Shown here: positions 8,785-16,371 of the stretch, piece after piece
Layout of the letters: each line of letters opens with the position of its first letter
How positions within the stretch are numbered: position 1 is the stretch's first letter
Origin: CAZJAH01 sp964544155
GTDB taxonomy: Bacteria > Bacteroidota > Ignavibacteria > Kapaibacteriales > UBA2268
DNA: 63,042 nt
Direction of reading: 5' to 3'
Assembly: GCA_964544155.1 (NCBI GenBank)
Contig: CAZJAH010000013.1
Location: forward strand, 1-63,042
Notes under the pieces: generated by a model
Seen by the model: only the letters and a program-made list of their open reading frames with translations
What the model was told of the DNA's origin: nothing
Database searches by the model: none
Made by a program: the position numbers and the translations under genes

Positions 8785-8814
8785 GAAATAAGTTATTTAT
8801 TTCATTGAATAACT
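8785..8814 (-). promoter_or_regulatory. Overlapping inverted repeats upstream of lon
   Basis: AGTTATT (8791-8797) pairs with AATAACT (8808-8814), and GAAATAA (8785-8791) pairs with TTATTTC (8797-8803). Both lie 60-90 bases before the lon start. They do not match CIRCE (TTAGCACTC). A repressor operator or RNA hairpin is possible; AT-richness makes chance similarity a concern. Confidence 0.35.
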
Positions 8815-8832
8815 AAAACTTCTGCTTGTAGA

Positions 8833-9213
8833 TTAGCTGTTTTCAGCGTCTCTGAGCCTTGCTTCGGATATACCGAGATTGATAAACGATATCATCTCGG
8901 AAGCGGAACCGTAATCCTGCCGGTTTAGTTTTAGCTCAATTCTGCCGCCATCGCTGCCCGGTAAAGCGGACACAATAGAAAGGCTTGAGGTATTAATGAC
9001 CATAGTCAGAGTGAACCACTTTTTAATAACTTTAGCGCTGAGTACCTTGCTAAATGGTATTTTCAGGGTTTTCACTCCGGATTTGATCATACCTACCAGT
9101 CCGTCTTTAGTCTGATATTCAATAATCAGGTAATCCTCACCGCAATGGAGCATGCCGTCACATTCGGCAAGGCCGTGATAGACTTCTTTCATTTTAAACT
9201 GCAGTGATATCAT
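8833..9213 (-). CDS. Hypothetical protein, possible PH-like fold
   Basis: 126 residues, soluble, no signal peptide. The pattern of short alternating beta strands with a segment reading KIPFSKVLSAKVIKKWF followed by a C-terminal helix resembles bacterial PH-domain-like proteins, but no diagnostic motif is visible, so this is only a structural impression. The start lies five bases after the stop of the RSH gene, so they share a transcript. An internal ATG at codon 8 is an alternative start. Function unknown. Confidence 0.65.
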   Translation of the reverse strand: MISLQFKMKEVYHGLAECDGMLHCGEDYLIIEYQTKDGLVGMIKSGVKTLKIPFSKVLSAKVIKKWFTLTMVINTSSLSIVSALPGSDGGRIELKLNRQDYGSASEMISFINLGISEARLRDAENS

Positions 9214-9218
9214 GATGC

Positions 9219-11030
9219 CTAATCCCTGTCATCTTTATGTTCAATTCCTTTTATTCCTTTTATATTCAATAATTTGGCAAATATTTCATTTATCTCTTCA
9301 AACTTCTCTATCTTGATCGAGATAGTACCTTCAAAATCAGACTCGCTTGTATCGAGGCTGACTCTTCTAATATTCGATTTGCCTATGGCTTCGGATATAT
9401 CCTTGAGCATACCTTCGCGGTCTTCGCCTGTGATCTTCAGGGCTACTATCTGCGGGCCTTCGTCTTTTTCGCTTAATTGCGGTATATATGGGTTTTCCTT
9501 AAAATACTTATGCAGATTAGACACTGCTACATGCGAAACCACGAAATTCTTCCATTCCGGCCGGGGTTTCATATTAGGTGAGGTGATAATATGCACCTGA
9601 TCGCCGGTTAGCAGTTTGTAATTAAGCTCTTTTATCACGCCGTTTACCTTGGCTGTAATAACGTGCATTCCGGTATTTTTCGACAGGGCGAAGGCAAAAT
9701 CAATGAGGCTCGCGCCATCGGGAAGTTTAACCGTTTTGCCGTCCATAGTAAATGTGATCAGTTCGCTGTCGAAAAGGTTAACTTTAATTGCATCCCAGAT
9801 AATCTGCGCCGCCTGCTCGCCCCTTTCCTCTATCATATCCTGCATCCATTCACCCCAGTTCTCGATCTCTTTGTCGGAATATTCCAGGGCTCTGATCCTT
9901 CCTGTTTTAAGAGAAAATTTCGAGGCGAATCCTTCTTCAGATATTTTCTCCATTTCGCGCGAACGAATCAGAATTTCCACACGCTTGCCGTCGGGGCCGA
10001 ATAGTTCACTGTTCAATGCTTTGTACCAGTCCAGTTTGGGATTGGCGATGTAATCCACAAATCCCACTGTATTGAATGCATTAGCAAGCACACCGTGCGC
10101 GCGGTAGCATTCCATCGGGTCGTCTGTATCGAGTATTATGACCATGGAATAGAAGTTATCTATATCCGATATCGATTTTCCCTCCTGTATCATTTTATAG
10201 ATTTCGTACTCGTGCTTGTGGACTATTGATATAATATGGTCGAGGTTGTGATTATTGAGGCTGTTCTGTATATGGTCAGAGAATACCTTTATGTAATCGA
10301 TAAAGTCTCTTCTTTTTTCGTTAAGCTCCTGCCTGATGGCTTCGTAGGCAGACCGGTCGGAATAATAAAAAGAACGGTTTTCGAGTTCCATTTTCAGTTT
10401 CGTCAGTCCCAGTCTGTGCGCGAGCGGAGTATAGAAGTTAAGCGTTTCGAGGGCTATACTGCGTTGTTTATTTTCAGGCATATAATGAAGTGTACGCATA
10501 TTGTGCAATCTGTCAGCAAATTTTATCAGTATAACCCTGACATCCTTCACAAGTGCCAGAAAGAGTTTTCTATATGTGGAAGCTTTGCTTTTCTGCTTTG
10601 CTTCGGGGCTTTCAAAGCCGGTATTTTCTCTAATAATTTTCTGGTGTGAAATTTTTGTGACAGCATCGACTATTTCAGCGATCTCTTCAGAAAATTCATC
10701 CTTAATTGTTGAACGTACCACGCCTTTTACGTCTTCTATGGTATCGTGCAGCAGAGCCGCCGCCAAAGAAGGCGTATCGTTAATGCTGAATTCCCTCAAA
10801 AGAATAAGAGCCACGTTAAGCGGGTGTGTATAATAGGGCAGCCCCGATTTCCTGTTTGCATCCTTATGCATATCCAGACAGTAATGAAAAGCCTTTTCGA
10901 TCACTCGCTTATCTATTTCCGGATTATGTTTATCTATTTCACTGAGCAGATACTCGAGATCATCCAGGGGGTTTTTCCCTATATGGCCATTCTCTTCATA
11001 TTCAAGCTCAAATTGGTATAAAAGTTCCAT
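9219..11030 (-). CDS. RelA/SpoT homologue with intact hydrolase and eroded synthetase
   Basis: Long RSH protein (603 residues) with the order HD hydrolase, synthetase-like, TGS and ACT domains. The hydrolase half is complete: HPLNVALIL, LLHDTIED and LIKFADRLHNMRT. The synthetase half has lost key residues: the G-R-x-K-H-x-Y-S motif reads HKHEYEIY, the D-x-Y-A-x-R motif reads NFYSMVI, and GYQSLHT reads WYKALNS; only the EILIR glutamate is kept. TGS begins near VKLPDGASLIDFAF. The likely role is (p)ppGpp hydrolysis without synthesis (inference). Usual long RSH proteins exceed 700 residues, so it is also short. First gene of the minus-strand operon, divergent from the S66 peptidase gene. Confidence 0.88.
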   Translation of the reverse strand: MELLYQFELEYEENGHIGKNPLDDLEYLLSEIDKHNPEIDKRVIEKAFHYCLDMHKDANRKSGLPYYTHPLNVALILLREFSINDTPSLAAALLHDTIEDVKGVVRSTIKDEFSEEIAEIVDAVTKISHQKIIRENTGFESPEAKQKSKASTYRKLFLALVKDVRVILIKFADRLHNMRTLHYMPENKQRSIALETLNFYTPLAHRLGLTKLKMELENRSFYYSDRSAYEAIRQELNEKRRDFIDYIKVFSDHIQNSLNNHNLDHIISIVHKHEYEIYKMIQEGKSISDIDNFYSMVIILDTDDPMECYRAHGVLANAFNTVGFVDYIANPKLDWYKALNSELFGPDGKRVEILIRSREMEKISEEGFASKFSLKTGRIRALEYSDKEIENWGEWMQDMIEERGEQAAQIIWDAIKVNLFDSELITFTMDGKTVKLPDGASLIDFAFALSKNTGMHVITAKVNGVIKELNYKLLTGDQVHIITSPNMKPRPEWKNFVVSHVAVSNLHKYFKENPYIPQLSEKDEGPQIVALKITGEDREGMLKDISEAIGKSNIRRVSLDTSESDFEGTISIKIEKFEEINEIFAKLLNIKGIKGIEHKDDRD

Positions 11031-11105
11031 TATTTATCTTTATTATTTTTTATTACGCTCTTCTTAAAGCATTATAAGAAATTTAATCAATTATAAACAA
11101 ATAAC

Positions 11106-11127
11106 AATGCCTGTAAATATTGGCATT
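11106..11127. promoter_or_regulatory. Inverted repeat AATGCC-N10-GGCATT
   Basis: A perfect 6-bp dyad spaced by ten bases (one helical turn between half-site starts is about 16 bp) in the 254-base region between the divergent RSH and S66 peptidase genes. Shape and position suit a dimeric regulator. No known consensus recognised. Confidence 0.35.
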
Positions 11128-11217
11128 CTTTATTTTAAAACGAAAAAAACTTTTCTGTTATTAATACGGAATAATTGTGCCGAATTCATCTGTTGCCGCC
11201 GGAATTTTTTAAATTAA

Positions 11218-11247
11218 TTTGAAATTATATAAATCGGCTTAATTTTG
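11218..11247 (+). promoter_or_regulatory. Bacteroidota-type promoter of the S66 peptidase gene
   Basis: TTTG at 11218-11221, an 18-base spacer and TAATTTTG at 11240-11247 fit the Bacteroidetes sigma-ABfr pattern TTTG / TAnnTTTG (usual spacer about 19). It ends 37 bases before the ATG at 11285, leaving a short leader. Confidence 0.5.
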
Positions 11248-11284
11248 CAATATCATTATTATTTATTTTTCCTCGGATAAGCAA

Positions 11285-12325
11285 ATGAAAAGGCGGGATT
11301 TTATGGCTGGAGCTGCTCTTTTCGCCGCGATATCATCATCCGGCAATATAAATGCGGGCGCTATGGCACGAAAAGGCAGGATTAAACCTGCCGGACTGAT
11401 TGAAGGCAGTAAGATCGGAATTATCGCGCCGGGAAGTGCAGTGAGCGACCCTATGGATATTTACCGCGCAAAAGAGGCATGTGAAAAGCTAGGCCTAATT
11501 CCGGAATTCGGACGTACGTTTTCAATACGGCAGGGTTATAAAACAAAGCCTGCACGTATTAGAGCCGATGAAATAAACGAATTTTTTGACGATGGTGATA
11601 TAAAAGCGCTTTTCGCCATACGAGGCGGATATGGATGCTCTGAAGTGCTGCCCCTGCTTGATTACGATTTGATAGCCCGCAATCCAAAAGTTTTTCTGGG
11701 GTACAGCGATATAACTGCTCTGCTAAACGCGATAAATCAAAATACCGGAATTGTGGTATTTCACGGGCCTGTTCTGCTTTCTTCATTTAATGATTTTACT
11801 TTGAATTATTTCAAAAAAGTATTATTCAATACTGAAGCTCCTCTTGAGCTGGCCAATCCGTCAGTTCAGACAGGCCTGAGGGAGGCATACCCTGTACTTG
11901 AGCTGAACCCCGGCAAAGCAAAAGGCATTCTGACAGGCGGTAATCTTTCGATAATTTCTTCATTAATGGGAACCCCCTTTGAAATAGACGCCGGGGATAA
12001 GTTACTTATGCTTGAAGAAGTTGGCGAGGCCCCATACAGAATAGACCGTATGCTTACACAATTAAAGCTGGCAGGAAAGCTGCAGGCATCAAAGGGAGTA
12101 ATTTTCGGCAGATGTGATGATTGCGGCAAAGGCAAATCAGCTTCCACCTGGGACCCTGAGCTGACGGAAGTACTTCAGAGGGTTTTCCGCGATTTAGATA
12201 TACCCCTGATGTATGGGCTGCTGACGGGCCACACAGCTAATCAGATCACCCTGCCTTTTGGTATCGAAGCCGAAATGAATACCGGAAAGGGTACTTTGGT
12301 ACTGTCAGAATCGGCCATTATATGA
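11285..12325 (+). CDS. S66 family LD-carboxypeptidase, exported
   Basis: Serine carboxypeptidase of the LdcA type that trims the terminal D-alanine from tetrapeptides of recycled murein, or related cleavage. 346 residues. The nucleophile Ser141 sits in GYSDITALLNA, preceded by AIRGGYG; the downstream LMLEEVGEAPYRIDRM glutamate and LLTGHT histidine complete the triad. The N terminus MKRRDFMAG followed by a hydrophobic stretch is Tat-like, so the protein probably works in the periplasm, unlike cytoplasmic LdcA. It has its own promoter. The last codons and stop are tandemly duplicated at 12313-12346. Confidence 0.92.
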   Translation: MKRRDFMAGAALFAAISSSGNINAGAMARKGRIKPAGLIEGSKIGIIAPGSAVSDPMDIYRAKEACEKLGLIPEFGRTFSIRQGYKTKPARIRADEINEFFDDGDIKALFAIRGGYGCSEVLPLLDYDLIARNPKVFLGYSDITALLNAINQNTGIVVFHGPVLLSSFNDFTLNYFKKVLFNTEAPLELANPSVQTGLREAYPVLELNPGKAKGILTGGNLSIISSLMGTPFEIDAGDKLLMLEEVGEAPYRIDRMLTQLKLAGKLQASKGVIFGRCDDCGKGKSASTWDPELTEVLQRVFRDLDIPLMYGLLTGHTANQITLPFGIEAEMNTGKGTLVLSESAII

Positions 12326-12346
12326 TTAAGGCTATTATATGATTAA
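12313..12346. repeat. 17-bp tandem duplication across two convergent stop codons
   Basis: GGCCATTATATGATTAA (12313-12329) is followed directly by GGCTATTATATGATTAA (12330-12346), 16 of 17 identical. The first copy holds the TGA of the S66 gene, the second holds the TAA of the convergent minus-strand gene; each copy contains both stop sequences. Confidence 0.9.
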
Positions 12347-13119
12347 TAGGAATACAGAATGCTGTGCTTAAAACTAAAGCCTGCTGTAAAAATCATTCTG
12401 TTCATTGAATGATCACTGCTTACACCAGGTAGAGGATACGCGAAATTTAGCTGCGGAGTGAAATAAGTTCCTTTCCAAAGGCTGATGTCGTAGCCCAGGC
12501 TTATTTCAGGCAGTAAAAAGTACGTGTTTACGCCTGAAAGGCTAACATCATCTGAATGGAATTGTGTAGTACCGTCGGAGTAAGTAAAAGGCCGTTCGGA
12601 ATCCAGTATTTCTTCATTGTATGTTAGTTTATTTTTTATCAGTAAGCCGAGAGCTATACCGGCGCTCGCGTGCAGATGGCTGCCGGGGAATCTGCGTTTT
12701 ATCTTGCCGTATAATCCCAGATACCCGAGAGACATATCAATATTCTTTCCGTAAGTGACGTTAAAAGTAATCCCGCCTGTACGGTGAGGCAGAGTTTCAG
12801 TATCGGTGAAATCCGTTTCATGCCTGTTATAAATAATACCGCCTGTAAAAGCCGTTACTCCGTCCGTCCAAATTTCCGCGCCTAAATTCAGGCTTAAAGA
12901 AATCCCACTCTTCCCGTAAAACTCTCCTGAGTATATATTCGATTCCAGAATTGAAATATTACCATTAAAATCAGCCACCCCGTAACTAATACCGATTTCG
13001 GTAAATCCATAAGGTGTTTGGGAAGGCAGGCGGGGATCATACTGCCAGTTAAAACCCTGGCTGTAAAGATTAAGTGGCAGACCCGCCATAAACATTAAAT
13101 AAACCAAAACACGAATCAT
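12343..13119 (-). CDS. Outer-membrane beta-barrel-like protein
   Basis: 258 residues. The signal peptide MIRVLVYLMFMAGLPLNLYSQ is followed by alternating aromatic and glycine-rich strands (for example YGVADFNG, GGIIYNRHET, FNVTYGKNIDMSLGYLGLYGK) and ends with SFKHSILYSY, an aromatic C terminus as in barrel proteins. I place the start at 13119, where ATG overlaps the TGA of the upstream gene (ATGA); this removes a 16-residue non-signal extension. It is probably co-translated with the T9SS cargo gene and could relate to its export or anchoring, as PorP/SprF-like proteins do for some cargo (inference; no PorP motif seen). Confidence 0.75.
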   Translation of the reverse strand: MIRVLVYLMFMAGLPLNLYSQGFNWQYDPRLPSQTPYGFTEIGISYGVADFNGNISILESNIYSGEFYGKSGISLSLNLGAEIWTDGVTAFTGGIIYNRHETDFTDTETLPHRTGGITFNVTYGKNIDMSLGYLGLYGKIKRRFPGSHLHASAGIALGLLIKNKLTYNEEILDSERPFTYSDGTTQFHSDDVSLSGVNTYFLLPEISLGYDISLWKGTYFTPQLNFAYPLPGVSSDHSMNRMIFTAGFSFKHSILYSY

Positions 13120-15377
13120 CGGATAATCACCAGTGATCTTGTTGTAACAGCACCTCCCGAGGAGCATACTATGGTGTACATTCCGGGAACAAATCCGTTT
13201 AAATTAATTTTTTCATTAAGCTCAGCATCCGCGCTTTCGGAATTTATTTCTGCGGCCAAATTCCCATACTGGTCATACATGCGTATCAGGGCGGATCCGC
13301 GCAAGCCGGAAGCGTCTATGAGTACCTCTGATTGGGCAGGGTTTGGATAAAGTTTCAGCTCAGGCAGCCCGGAAGAACGCGGATAGGCTTTGTGCCTAAG
13401 CCCCGCTACCGAATCGAGCCTGAATTCGCCGTTTTCAGTAGTATTATCGAGCTTTAAAACATTGTAACAATTCACATCGCTGAATCTGTGATTGCTAATG
13501 CTGATAGATGTTGATATTTTTTCTCCAAGATAAGTTCTGAACTGCAGTATGATCAGTGTATCACGTTCATAAAACCTGGTAGCCGGTGGCAGATTGATCT
13601 TCAGTGCTATGCCTTCTTCTCCAGGCAGGCTGTTTATTTCAGCCAGGGTTGTAGGCTCTGAAGCAGTACCCTGAGTGATATAATCATAAAACTCCAGGAG
13701 TGATTTATCATATCTAAGTTCGCCTTCGAAAGAATTTGCTATTACCACGGCTTCATCCGTAAGCAGTGGAATGCTGATTATCCTTCCTGGCATGGATTTT
13801 ACAGATGGTATCCTGAGTTTCGATTCTCTGATGCCTATTCCCCAGCCTGTCAGTATAAATGCTATTGTGTCTCTTTTGTTGTTTCGTTCTGATATCAGTC
13901 TTAATTTTTTAAAATATTGCTCGATGCTTTTTGGCTTGAATGTCAATCCAAGATCGAAACTGTCTCCTGCATTTATGATTACCTTATTAGTATCGGGAAT
14001 AAAAAGGCTTTTATCCTCAGAAATAACCGACACTAATTCCAAAGGCTCATTGCCATTATTTTTGATATTAATAACAGTATCTTTCATTTCATCGCAATCG
14101 ATACGATTGATTACTACCCTGCCGAAATCAATGGTATCGCCCTGAATACTTAGGTCAACATCCGGCTCGGTGCCGGTGCCCTTCACATATAGTGAAAAAT
14201 ATGCCGCGGTATCAGGTACTCCGTGAATACCGCGAGACTGAATATCGGTATTTATCCTGTATTCATACAGGAATTCTCCCCGTTTATGGGGAGACACGCT
14301 GAATTTGAATTTCCTTAAGGACCCGGGTGGAATATGCCTGCTTTCATCGCTCAGTTTCTGCTCAAAAATAACATCGGCCGGATTTACTATGCTTCCTTCA
14401 ATATATAATGTTTCAGAAACAGCGCCTATCGGAATATTTCCGGTATTTAGCAGATCAGCGCTTATATCCACAAAACCGCTTGTTGATACTTTGCCCGCGT
14501 TTACAGTATCGCCATTTGTAACGTGATTGGCATTCACAAATTCAGCTGCCTGCAGCACACCCCTGCCCTCAATAATAACACTCGCTGTATCGAGTGAATC
14601 AGGCTTATTAGCAGGATCGGGCTTAAAATAAATAGAGAACTCAGCCCTGTCGGCTAAAGTATCCTTTGGGAAATAATTCACCGGCCAGCTTAGTTCATCA
14701 TACTTATCAGGCAGTACGGGTTTGTTAGGATATTCTGAAACAGTGATCTCTTCAGGCCAAATCACGGGTGAATCCATCTTTAGTTTTTGCGATTCGATGC
14801 CGATACCGTCCTTATAAGTCGACCGTACTTTCCAGTCTCTTCTCGCGGCTGCAACCGGATATACATAAACGGAATCGAAACTCAGAACATCGTTATAACC
14901 GTCAAGGTACTTAGCTGTTTTTTTCGCTTTTAAAAGATAGCTTTTACCGGCAACGACATCGTTTGAAGATTCTTCCAGTAATGATATTCTCAGTTGTGCT
15001 TCCTTTGTGCCCAAAGGCCTTACGTCAAAATTGTCATCCGGATTAAAATTGATATATATTATTTTTTTTGTTTGACTGCTAAGCTGCAGAGGAAAGCTAA
15101 GTTCATGGCCGAATTCCTCAAACTCTATGCCTGTATCATCATTAGGGCTTACACCAAGAAAGAAAGAAGGATCAGTTTCAATCACTCTCAATACTCCGCT
15201 TCCGGTATTGGCCAGCTCGAAAACTGCTGAAATGCTGTCTTCATAATGGCAGGGCCCGAAATTGATGACTGAATCCTCCGTTACAGGATGCAGTGATTTA
15301 ACATATCCCGACTGCTGTGCTTTTAAGACAGCAGCAGATATTAATAAAATTAACGTTATGAGTATTTTTTTCGTCAT
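13116..15377 (-). CDS. T9SS-sorted protein with immunoglobulin-like repeats
   Basis: 753 residues from ATG at 15377 (MTKKILITLILLISAAVLKAQ signal peptide; longer upstream frame lacks signal character). The body holds repeated ASH/choice-of-anchor-D-like beta-sandwich units with phrases such as VINFGPCHYEDS, IDFGRVVINRIDC and INIKNNGNEPLEL, and a cohesin-like region near YDKSLLEFYDY. The C terminus LKLYPNPAQSEVLIDAS ... GMYTIVCSSGG ... SLVIIR is a type A sorting domain for the type IX secretion system. So it is exported across the outer membrane and probably surface-attached or released. It is divergent from the DUF1573 gene, which carries the same kind of repeat, and translationally coupled to the barrel-like gene. 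Confidence 0.88.
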   Translation of the reverse strand: MTKKILITLILLISAAVLKAQQSGYVKSLHPVTEDSVINFGPCHYEDSISAVFELANTGSGVLRVIETDPSFFLGVSPNDDTGIEFEEFGHELSFPLQLSSQTKKIIYINFNPDDNFDVRPLGTKEAQLRISLLEESSNDVVAGKSYLLKAKKTAKYLDGYNDVLSFDSVYVYPVAAARRDWKVRSTYKDGIGIESQKLKMDSPVIWPEEITVSEYPNKPVLPDKYDELSWPVNYFPKDTLADRAEFSIYFKPDPANKPDSLDTASVIIEGRGVLQAAEFVNANHVTNGDTVNAGKVSTSGFVDISADLLNTGNIPIGAVSETLYIEGSIVNPADVIFEQKLSDESRHIPPGSLRKFKFSVSPHKRGEFLYEYRINTDIQSRGIHGVPDTAAYFSLYVKGTGTEPDVDLSIQGDTIDFGRVVINRIDCDEMKDTVINIKNNGNEPLELVSVISEDKSLFIPDTNKVIINAGDSFDLGLTFKPKSIEQYFKKLRLISERNNKRDTIAFILTGWGIGIRESKLRIPSVKSMPGRIISIPLLTDEAVVIANSFEGELRYDKSLLEFYDYITQGTASEPTTLAEINSLPGEEGIALKINLPPATRFYERDTLIILQFRTYLGEKISTSISISNHRFSDVNCYNVLKLDNTTENGEFRLDSVAGLRHKAYPRSSGLPELKLYPNPAQSEVLIDASGLRGSALIRMYDQYGNLAAEINSESADAELNEKINLNGFVPGMYTIVCSSGGAVTTRSLVIIR

Positions 15378-15526
15378 TAATCTGAAACAAAAACAATAAT
15401 AAGTTGTTTCTAATATAAAATGTTTTTTAGCGTAAACAAACAATTAATTTCTTAGTTTGAAACGCAGATAGCACATTAAAATAACACATAAATTCAATAA
15501 TAATTACTAAAAACGGAATAATTATA

Positions 15527-16237
15527 ATGAAAAAGCTACTTTCTCTGATAATTTTAGCCCTCATATTCGGAATGAGCGGAGCCCTGGCACAGCCCAAGTT
15601 GGTAATTGAAGGCGGTAATGACCAGGACTGGGGAGATGTTACTCCTAAGGATGATCCGCTCAAAGCTGATATTATCCTGAAAAATGAAGGAACCGAAGAA
15701 CTTGTTATAAATAATGTAAAGCCTTCTTGCGGCTGTACTGCTGCCCCGCTCGATAAAAACAAACTGGCTCCGGGTGAATCCACTACCATGCACGTATCTC
15801 TTAAGCTCGGCTCTACAACCGGTACTTTCGCCAAATCGATATCAGTTCGCTCCAATGATCCGGTAGAATCAAATAAAGTGATCATACTTAGAGCCAACGT
15901 TATCAGAGACCTGGAAATGAGGCCGCACTTCCTCGCTTTTAATGAGATGGAAATAGGAAAATCCGGCGAAGCAGTGGCTCGGTTAAAAAATAATTCTGAT
16001 AAGCCTGTAACTATCTATGATTTTGAGCATACTCCGGATAATCTTGTACTGAATATGCGCGGTACAACGGTTATAGAACCTGGCTCCGAAGTTATGCTAT
16101 CTGCCAGACTAACACCCTCAGCTACAGGTTATATCAATTGCACTGTAACATTTAAGACCGACCATCCCGATTATCCTGAAATGTCTCTCAGAGGATACGG
16201 AAGGGTAAAAGAGTCGCCTGTCTTTAACAACAAATAA
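15527..16237 (+). CDS. DUF1573 domain protein, secreted
   Basis: 236 residues with signal peptide MKKLLSLIILALIFGMSGALAQ. Residues about 30-125 form a DUF1573 (ASH-like) sandwich with the signature NVKPSCGCTAAPL, followed by a second similar domain (ARLKNNSDKPVTIYDF). Common in Bacteroidota and expected in the periplasm or outside. The CGC motif could be a disulfide or metal site. A terminator follows at 16287. Function is not known. Confidence 0.88.
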   Translation: MKKLLSLIILALIFGMSGALAQPKLVIEGGNDQDWGDVTPKDDPLKADIILKNEGTEELVINNVKPSCGCTAAPLDKNKLAPGESTTMHVSLKLGSTTGTFAKSISVRSNDPVESNKVIILRANVIRDLEMRPHFLAFNEMEIGKSGEAVARLKNNSDKPVTIYDFEHTPDNLVLNMRGTTVIEPGSEVMLSARLTPSATGYINCTVTFKTDHPDYPEMSLRGYGRVKESPVFNNK

Positions 16238-16286
16238 CCGACCCTGTTTTAATCGAAAAAAATTTGAGTATGTGAAGAATTTGCAA

Positions 16287-16312
16287 AGCTCCGTCTTAGG
16301 CGGGGCTTTTTT
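16287..16312 (+). terminator. Terminator of the DUF1573 gene
   Basis: Stem AGCTCCG with CGGGGCT, seven-base loop, then six T on the plus strand, 50 bases after the stop. Confidence 0.85.
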
Positions 16313-16313
16313 A

Positions 16314-16344
16314 TTAAAAAAAGCTGCCTCCGTATGGAAGCAGC
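16314..16344 (-). terminator. Terminator of the transglutaminase-like gene
   Basis: Stem GCTGCCTCC (16323-16331) with GGAAGCAGC (16336-16344), one mismatch, four-base loop; on the minus strand it is followed by seven T. It is back to back with the plus-strand terminator. Confidence 0.85.
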
Positions 16345-16371
16345 CATTTTTATTTCTAAAGAGATATCATT

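Noticed and set aside
10236..10649. 137-codon plus-strand frame inside the RSH gene
   Set aside because: Antisense to conserved hydrolase motifs and lacking a ribosome site.
15427..15897. 156-codon minus-strand frame across the DUF1573 gene
   Set aside because: It is antisense to a clear DUF1573 gene with signal peptide, and shows no family features.
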